Shown: in pieces, positions 57,701 to 64,000 of the stretch
How positions within the stretch are numbered: the first letter of the stretch is position 1
Layout of the letters: every line of letters begins with the position of its first letter
Assembly (NCBI GenBank): GCA_036244855.1
Contig: BQKZ01001875.1
Span: forward strand, 23,497-87,496
DNA: 64,000 bases
Origin: Temnopleurus reevesii
Lineage: Eukaryota; Echinodermata; Echinoidea; Temnopleuroida; Temnopleuridae
Direction: 5' to 3'
Made by a program: the position numbers and the translations under genes
Notes under the pieces: model-generated
What the model was told of the DNA's origin: nothing
Seen by the model: the letters and a program-made list of their open reading frames with translations, nothing else
The model's database searches: none

Positions 57701-60700
57701 TACCTTTAGGAATAGCCATATTCTTCCATAAATAAAATTTTCAACAAATCTCGACACATTTTTCTCGTCACTACCTTGAGTTCTTGAATGACGGCTGAAG
57801 GACACGCCCTCTGTCTATCATGACTCTCTGGTTTGACAGGCACCTTCTTATTGGTAGACTCTTTCTTCACCTGCTGGGCGGTCTGGGATCGAAGACACTT
57901 GGGCAACTGCAATGTTACCTCTTGTTGAAGGGCACCTATGTAGGAGAAAAATGGAATTTATCAATCACTACCATGAAAACATATGAAGGGACAACTTGTC
58001 TCTAGCTAGTCTGGGCATATGAAAAAGAAAGTTGCTCGCAGCTCAATATATTATAACCTAAAATTGTAACAATCGAACCCAAAGAAGATCAGAATCATAT
58101 CTTTGTATAAAAGTTGAAAGGGCTGATCTACCAATAACAATTACACACATGTATATGGAGTGATATTTCATTAATCATTATCCTTTGTGCATACTTTTTA
58201 TGATTTTCATTTGTAATGGATGCAATACAAACATGATAACAACAAGTTGGAAAGAAACGGCTTCAATTTTATTAAACAATTACGATCCTCAATACATATT
58301 GTTAATGGTTTCAATTTGTCGATTAGAATTAGCAACAATAAATACAATTTCAAGATCAGTTAGAATTGAGATGGAGATGTTTACTCTGTATTTGTGTGGT
58401 GATCCACTTCTCTGTCCTCTCTAAGGCAAGTCTTGTGGCAATAGCACACGCTGTATCTAGGACTGCTTCTGATGTGTCACAGGGTAATAGCACATCAAGC
58501 GCTGATCTACATTTCTTCTTGATAAACCTGGGTAGGTTCAGACAAAATGTTTTGAGAAAGTTTGAGATTTTGAGAAAAATAGTGGTAAACAATTAGACAA
58601 TTGGGTATCTCTTTATATTGTGAAACACATGGTGATATTTGATGATATTTCAATCTTGTTAATCATTCAAACCCACCCCACCAGCAAAGTGCATTCATGT
58701 AATTGAGAAGCTTTTCGACCCAATATTTTCAGTTCCATATCCAATGACAACATCTGGTATTCCAGTAGCAATAACTAAATAATAAGATAGAAAATGTGTT
58801 GCCAGGCAAGTTATTGTGTAACACATTTCACAGAATTGAGAGCAATCAATATTTATCTCTGAAATTAAGTGTCATCCAATTAAAATATGATAATCTATTG
58901 TTTTTCACACTACCTTATTTTAGCACACTAAAATTTGATGGAATGCCCCTTTCGTGACAAAAATAAGGAGACAATACATTTTAATTGAAAAACATTTTAA
59001 ATAAATATTTTCAAGAGATTTTGGTACCATCTATAAAGTGTATTAGAACAATGGAGATAATGAAAAGAGGAATGTTGGCTAGAATCTAATTCCATTGACG
59101 AAATTCCAAATTTTTAACATACTCTAAAACCTACCCTTTGGCTTCTTCCTTGGCACATTCTGCTGTCTCTTGGCTCAGCTTGTCCCCAACTCCCTTAGCC
59201 TTGGCTGAAATTGCCCCAGTCTCTTTCTTGCTGCTGCCCGACGATACCAGCACCTCTGCGAGCAGTGCAGGGATCTTCAGCCTGGCGGCGGAGACTAGCG
59301 ATCCATCGATGTACTTGATGCAGTTGGACGCCACTCTGCCACTAACAAACTCGACGCTCTTCTTGAGGGATGTGGAGTGCAGGAGGAAGAAGTTCTTCTC
59401 GAGTTCCACCTGAAAAGAAAGATGAAGTGAAGTTGATTGCTATCAGATTATGAAGTGGCCCAAATTTTTGACACTTGGGTACCTCTGCCAAAGTCAAATC
59501 TCTTGAGACCTCACAATTGATTTAAATCAAAGGAAATATTAATTTCGTTATATAGACAAAGTAACAAAATTCATATTTCATATTCAAAATTGTATAAAAT
59601 ATATATATATAAAATGTTTTGCACGACATATTTTGACTGGTTAATTGCTCAACAGTGAAAAAATATGATTAATTTTTTAATCAAAAAAATGTCACAGTAT
59701 CGTGGTGTTGAATGATGAAAACAGTCTAGGGGCATGAAACTCAAGCATTTCAGTTTTTATTTTTATTTTGTTCCCATGCCCATATCCCCGCCACATTTTG
59801 ACTATATATGATGATCAGAGATGATTACAGTCCAGGGTGCATATGTTTGATGATAATTGCAGACTGTGGTGGTCTGACTGCAACAGGATTTATCTTTTTT
59901 TAACAAGAGTGTTCCAGTTGTCCATTAGTAAACAAGTATCAGACAACAGCCAGCAGTATGCGATTTTATAACTCCCTTCCCACCAATGCCACTCTCTATA
60001 TACGTACCTGTATTTGGTGTTGGGTGATGATGGCAGTCTGTGGCGCATCTACTGCCACAGGGGTGATCTTTTTCACAGGGGCATTCCGGTTGTTCATCCC
60101 AAGACTAGCCTCTGATAACAGACTTCGAAGATCACCTGCAAATATCAAATTTTGATAAAAATCTGCATTATGAAGTAACTGTAGTTTCCCCTGTCACAGG
60201 CTGTAAAGTTGTTTTTCAAACGATGACAAAATCCTGATTTCCCTCCTCTCCCTCTTTTTTTGTATGTTTATGCTAATAATATTTCATTCAGCAATCAACT
60301 GAAATAATTGTGATTACTGACAGCAATTTCTATAAATTCATTAATTTGAGATTTTTCAGAATCTGCTTTACATCTGACAAAATTACTCTGAAGTTAACAA
60401 GTAAAAAAACTCTAAATTCTTTGAGAGGTAAAGACAACTACCTTTTGAGAATACACTTCACTGAATAAATTCTGAGGCATACATTGTTTATTTGTAGAAG
60501 TGAATAAAGCATTCAAAAGAAGTTTTTTAATCTGCATAAACATTCATTTTTCGCCATTACAAATAACCTTTTAAGACACATATTTGTGTAAATACCCTGT
60601 TGATGAATAGAGAACATATTAAAATAATCAAATTAAAAAGGATAGGTTTTCTCACCTAGAAATGGACAGCAGGTGTAGAGTACATGTCTATCTACTAGAG

Positions 60701-63700
60701 GCAGGGGGTCTAATGACTGGTCTGATCCGGGCTTGATCTGTGAGCTACCCCTCTCAATATTCAAACCACTGGTGAGATGTAGCGTGCTTGGTAGTGCTGG
60801 GTTCTGGCAATCAAATCAGAAAGCATAATTATTTTCTCAGAGACAATTTTTAACTCTCTTTTTTTTTCAAAGTATTTATTGAAACGATTCTCATCAAATT
60901 ACATGGATGTTATAGTCAACATAATATAACATAATATATCACACTGACTGAAATAATTCTTGGAGGCAATTTTTAACACTTTAACTCTTAACATGCTACA
61001 TTAAGTAACCCTCGAGTGCTAGGTTTTTCCGAAATTATGGAATCCTGTGCGCTAAACTTGTTGACCAGAGTCGACAGAAGCATGCCAGCGTGGTTGAATG
61101 GAGTCAACAGAAGCAAGTAAAGAGGGTAAAAAAATCAAAAATCTAAATTGTAGCTGATTACACTATACATGGGCTACCCCTCTCAACATTCAAACCACTG
61201 GTCAGATGCAGCATGCTTCATAGAGCTGGATTATATCAATGAAAATAAGTTTAATGTTGATGATTCCTATTAAGTTCAACAAAACTCTATCATGATAACC
61301 AAGCACAAGGATTTACACGCTACTTTTTACATGGATATCAGTAAACTTACTGCAATTTTCCTCCTTGAATTTTTTTAATGGAAGTCAGAAAGTTTTGAGC
61401 TTTCTATCCTAGCAGAATGTTAACCATAAGCAAATTGACATGGAAATGAAGTGAACACACAAATACATAGAGAAAGCTAAAATAGCGGATGTAGAGAGAG
61501 AAAGAATGGAATGTGAGGGGCAGTCAATCCCGTAGCGAGGAGCAATGAATAAAGGAACTTCTAAAGAAATAAGAAAGATGAATACAGTCAAACCTTTTTA
61601 TAAAGAGCACTGACAATACGAGCTCGCATTATAACAAGGTAATTTTCCTTGTCCCATCTCTTTGTATTTTATAATATTTTGACCCTGATATAACAAGGTT
61701 TCAATATAAAGAGGTAATTCCTCTGGTCCCAACGACCTCGTTATAATGAGGTTAGACTGCACTGTAATGTGGAATTAACTGGAAATTCTTTTATGTTAAA
61801 TTATTATACAAGTTTTAGGGGGTGGGGAATTGCCTTACCTCAAAAAGCCATCCAAGTAGGAGTAAGATGAGCAGCAAATTATGATTTGTTGGATTCTCTG
61901 ACCACTGTACAGAAACCCTCCTAGAACAAAAACAGAAGAAATAAAACCAATGTTTTGATGAATGCTCTTTATTTTCCTGTAACCCATTCAGTGTAAATAC
62001 TGCATTCCGCTAATTGGGTCAATTACCCAAGAACACGAAGAATGCTTCAGAGTAAAGGAGTGAAATGACACAAAAACTTAAAACAAAAACATATGTATTT
62101 GTATTAATGGTTATCTACATGATTAAAGCTGATATTAATAGGAGAAATCGAAATTTGACAAATTTGATATCTTGGAGAGATAAAAGGCTGTATTACAAAA
62201 ATTGCATAAATTTAGAATGCTTTATCGCTACCCAAAAAGAGTTCTCGAAAAAATCATACTACTATTAAAATTGAATTATTATCTCAGAAATTTTAGCGTT
62301 TGCTGGTCCTTCAACCATACTATCTTTTGAGAAGCAAGAAACAAATGCTCTCAACTCGAAAGAAGTGAATAAGTGTCTTAATTAATTGTCTTCTTACTTG
62401 TGAATGTCGCCCAGAAGGCTGAGTGTCTGATGATAAACTGGTATGTTAGATGCTAGTCCATCCATCATACTGAGGTACTCTACAACCCAATGTATGGTTA
62501 GGATTAGACACAAATTTATGCCAGCAAAGCTTTCATACTACAAACAGTCTTCTGCTTGTTAATATCAACTAGTAAACTGTGTGTCTCGTGATAATCCATC
62601 TTTTGTAGTATCCATTGAGGGGCAAGAAACAAATGCTCTCAACTCGAAAGAAGTGAATAAGTGTCTTGATTAATTGTCTTCTTACTTGTGAATATCGCCC
62701 AGTAGGCTGAGTGTCTGATGATAAACTGGTATGTTTGATGCTAGTCCATCCATCATACTTAGGTACTCTACAACCCACGGTAGGGTTAGGATTAGGCGTT
62801 GGTTGGTGTCTGATGTGGACAAACAGCTGAGGATGTCCACCGGGAGAGGTGCCTAATTAACCAATCAAAAGTTTAAAACATCATTCACTTAACAAAAATG
62901 ACATAATGGGAAAAAAAAGCATTTTGAACTCAGAAATGAAGCATTAGCCATGCAAGGTGGAATACAATATTCATGGATTTGCATCAGCTTTGTTCCCTAA
63001 ATATGTACACAACAAATTTATGGTCACTCAAGAAATTTCTTATGCTTGAGAGTAGGTTAAAGAAGATTTATTCTCATAATACCTAAATCTTAAACTGAAA
63101 GATCAGAGTTGGGAGAGATGGTGCTTCAGATATTTAACTAGTTTGCGAGGTGCAGCAAAATTATTACCATAATGCAGTTTTTCAATAGCAAATTAGAGCA
63201 TGTTCATAGTTTGATTATCAAATGAAATTGACCTAGAAATGGCTTAATTATGGCAAAATAAAAAATGACGATGCTGTCGCTCTCCCCAACACAACATGCT
63301 GCACGTACAAAATGAATGCGAACTCACATGCCGCATACCATACCACCGGATGCTCAAGCCATTCTCCGCCGCTCGGGCCCTGTGCGACCCATGCAGCGCG
63401 CCGTAGGCTATAATGACTAATTGACATTCTCAAGGTAAAATACGCCAGAATACGTGCGAAAATCTTTCCCTAATTTTGTACACAGTTATGTTTAGGCATG
63501 TAAAGCAATTTGGGAAAACATCAGCTGGTTTTGCATCAATTTCTGCATCCCGACAATTGCGAATGTATACCTTTAAATATTGAGACACTGAACATTCACA
63601 GCACTACATTGTTCTCAGGGCATTACATAGCACAACCGAAAGTTCCAAAGTGAAATTAAGATTTTCACTAGCAGTTGGTAAATTTGTATTCATTGCCGAT

Positions 63701-64000
63701 ACTACATTGGATGCTGTCGAAATCATTACCTGGTAATGAAGTTCAAGACTGACTGTAGAGTAATCTATGTCAATCATCAGTCAATTATTTCTTCGGAATT
63801 AAACATAACTAGATTTTATAATCACAATCACGAAAAAAGTTGTAAACTTGCGTAGGATATCTTCAACAGAATTACTTTAAGAAACTTTCCAAAGTCTCTA
63901 AAACCTACTTTACTCCTCATGGCGATGACATTCTCCTTCATGATGTCAGGCAGGTGATCCCCTCCTTGGTAGGGTAAAAACACCAAGAACCCAAGGAACT
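53894..64000 (-). CDS. CDAN1: Codanin-1 gene, C-terminal part, 5' end outside window
   Basis: Exons in transcript order: 63909-64000 (partial), 62686-62852, 61839-61920, 60656-60803, 60008-60135, 59135-59409, 58385-58527, 57775-57935, 57141-57242, 55953-56678, 54598-54769, 53894-53970. All have GT-AG borders and matching phases, giving about 756 codons and a TGA. Recognised against human codanin-1: FLGFLVFLPYQG, LTLPWVVEYLSMMDG, VEFVSGRVASNCIKYIDGSL (human VDFVAERVGSNCVKHIKATL), LLPCDTSEAVLDTACAIATR (human [20 protein letters not shown]) and LVGLWSNDFSLSIPLAALLS (human [20 protein letters not shown]). Codanin-1 is a cytoplasmic/nuclear scaffold that binds CDIN1 and sequesters the histone chaperone ASF1; human mutations cause congenital dyserythropoietic anaemia type I. 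The ASF1-binding N-terminal part is not in this window. The gene is convergent with the CEP170-like gene. Confidence 0.9.
54598..54769 (-). CDS. CDAN1: Codanin-1 penultimate exon
   Basis: 172 nt, phase 0 to 1, between tttttatag and CATAG|gtaagg. It starts VSWQSIIHILKSLLFHNLVT, matching human EWDLLLFLLRELVEKGLM, and includes PITEDFARSLLP (human FAEELATLSNLFL). Confidence 0.82.
54770..55952 (-). other. Codanin-1 intron with a MITE
   Basis: AT-rich, with one inverted-repeat element at 55505-55707; otherwise nothing recognised. Confidence 0.55.
55505..55707. mobile_element. MITE, TACTGTATGAGCTGAAATTT family
   Basis: The right end tattggcttatacagta is the inverted form of the left end. Aligns with 34557-34757. 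About 203 bp, non-coding, with ttcgcg-type words near both ends. Confidence 0.7.
55953..56678 (-). CDS. CDAN1: Codanin-1 large exon with an inserted 29-residue repeat tract
   Basis: 726 nt, phase 0 to 0, between gaacacag and CCTCAG|gtatga. It begins DLTPLAYQSIHQLTLELCVS and ends LVGLWSNDFSLSIPLAALLS, then PRTAWMIERSENPQ; both ends match human codanin-1. Between them lies a polar insert of roughly 150 residues absent from the human protein. It holds three units spaced 87 nt (29 residues), marked by STGDQV, LTGDHI and LNGDQI with (R/S)NQ(T/S)E before the second and third. Confidence 0.85.
57141..57242 (-). CDS. CDAN1: Codanin-1 exon
   Basis: 102 nt, phase 0 to 0, acceptor tgttacag, donor AGACAG|gtaagg. 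It codes DCVHKVLVGDTNGYSVETIL and ASISNVQIMINNRQ, equivalent to human [20 protein letters not shown] and following. Confidence 0.8.
57775..57935 (-). CDS. CDAN1: Codanin-1 exon, basic linker
   Basis: 161 nt, phase 1 to 0, acceptor ctacatag, donor CTCAAG|gtagtg. It codes ALQQEVTLQLPKCLRSQTAQ, a Lys-rich stretch and ACPSAVIQELK, the last part matching human LPSHLISEIK. Confidence 0.78.
58385..58527 (-). CDS. CDAN1: Codanin-1 conserved exon (LLP...SEAVLDTACAIA)
   Basis: 143 nt, phase 2 to 1, acceptor ctacccag, donor ACAGA|gtaaac. It codes FIKKKCRSALDVLLPCDTSE, AVLDTACAIATRLALERTEK and WITTQIQ, aligning with human [20 protein letters not shown] without gaps. Confidence 0.88.
59135..59409 (-). 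CDS. CDAN1: Codanin-1 core exon (FVSGRVASNCIKYI)
   Basis: 275 nt, phase 0 to 2, acceptor cttttcag, donor AAAGG|gtaggt. It starts VELEKNFFLLHSTSLKKSVE, then FVSGRVASNCIKYIDGSLVS, the most diagnostic block of the gene, then an Ala/Lys-rich helix. Confidence 0.9.
60008..60135 (-). CDS. CDAN1: Codanin-1 exon
   Basis: 128 nt, phase 1 to 0, acceptor atttgcag, donor ATACAG|gtacgt. It codes DLRSLLSEASLGMNNRNAPV, then KKITPVAVDAPQTAIITQHQ and IQ. Joined in frame to exons on both sides. Confidence 0.78.
60656..60803 (-). CDS. CDAN1: Codanin-1 exon
   Basis: 148 nt, phase 0 to 1, acceptor attgccag, donor TCTAG|gtgaga. It codes NPALPSTLHLTSGLNIERGS, then a short linker and PLVDRHVLYTCCPFL. A decayed copy of its first part lies upstream in the transcript at 61165-61240. 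Confidence 0.78.
61165..61240 (-). pseudogene. Decayed copy of part of exon 60656-60803
   Basis: Plus-strand blocks gggctacccctctcaacatt, caaaccactggtcagatg and gcatgcttcatagagctgg repeat 60737-60800 with substitutions and indels. No usable splice sites. The same exon-duplication pattern as in the neighbouring gene. Confidence 0.65.
61584..61765. mobile_element. MITE-like element, ACAGTCAAACC family
   Basis: The left end ACAGTCAAACCTTTTTATAA and the inverted right end (gttataatgaggttagactg) form inverted repeats. It shares its interior with 46084-46255 in the opposite orientation. Confidence 0.65.
61839..61920 (-). CDS. CDAN1: Codanin-1 exon (Leu-rich)
   Basis: 82 nt, phase 2 to 0, acceptor tgttctag, donor TTTGAG|gtaagg. 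It codes RVSVQWSENPTNHNLLLILL and LLGWLFE, a hydrophobic helix of the codanin core, not a membrane segment in the known family. Confidence 0.78.
62328..62690 (-). repeat. Tandem duplication of about 290 bp including part of an exon
   Basis: The block 62328-62505 (ctcaactcgaaagaagtgaa onward) repeats 62618-62795 with few substitutions. Confidence 0.75.
62394..62510 (-). pseudogene. Partial copy of exon 62686-62852 with donor but no acceptor
   Basis: It keeps about 110 nt of the exon's 3' part in frame (WVVEYLSMMDGLASNIPVYH then QTLSLLGDIHK) and the CACAA|gtaaga donor, but sequence upstream lacks a plausible acceptor and diverges. Confidence 0.65.
62686..62852 (-). CDS. CDAN1: Codanin-1 exon (LTLPWVVEYLSMMDG)
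   Basis: 167 nt, phase 0 to 2, acceptor gttaattag, donor CACAA|gtaaga. It codes APLPVDILSCLSTSDTNQRL, then ILTLPWVVEYLSMMDGLASN and IPVYHQTLSLLGDIH. The downstream intron carries a partial copy. Confidence 0.82.
62853..63908 (-). other. Codanin-1 intron
   Basis: AT-rich except for a GC-rich patch at about 63270-63415 (cgccgctcgggccctgtgcg) that has no open frame on the gene strand and may be an inserted repeat. Nothing else supported. Confidence 0.5.
63909..64000 (-). CDS. CDAN1: Codanin-1 exon cut by the window end
   Basis: At least 92 nt, ending phase 0 at AGTAAA|gtaggt. It codes FLGFLVFLPYQGGDHLPDIM and KENVIAMRSK; FLGFLVFLPYQG resembles the conserved FLG-FLPYR block of codanin-1. Confidence 0.83.

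Larger units (their letters stand above)
56679..60655 (-). other. Codanin-1 introns between the central exons
   Basis: The intervals 56679-57140, 57243-57774, 57936-58384, 58528-59134, 59410-60007 and 60136-60655 are AT-rich. I saw no element or coding sequence in them beyond splice sites. Confidence 0.5.
60804..61838 (-). other. Codanin-1 intron with exon remnant and MITE
   Basis: Contains the degenerate exon copy 61165-61240 and the ACAGTCAAACC element 61584-61765; otherwise nothing seen. Confidence 0.6.

Overview
The window looks like a piece of an AT-rich, intron-rich invertebrate deuterostome nuclear genome, most likely an echinoderm such as a sea urchin. This is inferred from small exons (about 70-400 nt) in kilobase introns, canonical GT-AG splicing, many small inverted-repeat elements, allele-like tandem duplications typical of assemblies of very heterozygous animals, and two recognisable metazoan genes. 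There are no bacterial-style operons, no CRISPR array and no RNA gene that I can support.

Two genes converge. On the + strand, 1707-42124 holds most of a CEP170-family centrosomal protein gene. Twelve core exons join in perfect phase into 1,348 codons plus a stop; the 5' end, where the family has its FHA domain, lies upstream of the window. On the - strand, 64000 down to about 53894 (or a duplicate 3' end at 50665) holds the C-terminal part of the codanin-1 (CDAN1) gene: twelve exons in perfect phase, about 756 codons, 5' end outside the window. The 42.1-50.6 kb stretch between them is intergenic and 3'-UTR sequence.

The unusual theme is repeated short tandem duplication of exons. In the CEP170-like gene three exons, each coding a short tryptophan-containing motif (PLYGQPAWWG, WVQQWA, DIWQGE), sit in arrays of partly decayed copies: about ten at 5.6-8.4 kb, four at 14.9-15.6 kb and about eleven at 30.1-32.0 kb. 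In the first array three extra copies are intact, phase-symmetric micro-exons (87, 54 and 54 nt) with splice sites at both ends, so they could be cassettes that change the number of WW motifs. The codanin gene has fragments of two duplicated exons, a three-fold 29-residue repeat inside one exon, and three copies of its last coding exon.

Some of the longer duplications are probably assembly artefacts: about 1.01 kb identical at 50513-51524 and 53742-54753 next to a 664-base N gap, and about 1 kb at 46.25-47.26 and 47.32-48.28. Single n characters lie at the seams of such repeats (6411, 47257, 51594). Introns and intergenic DNA also carry at least six families of MITE-like inverted-repeat elements, one nested inside another, and an intronic array of about 0.2-0.29 kb units at 16.7-19.9 kb.
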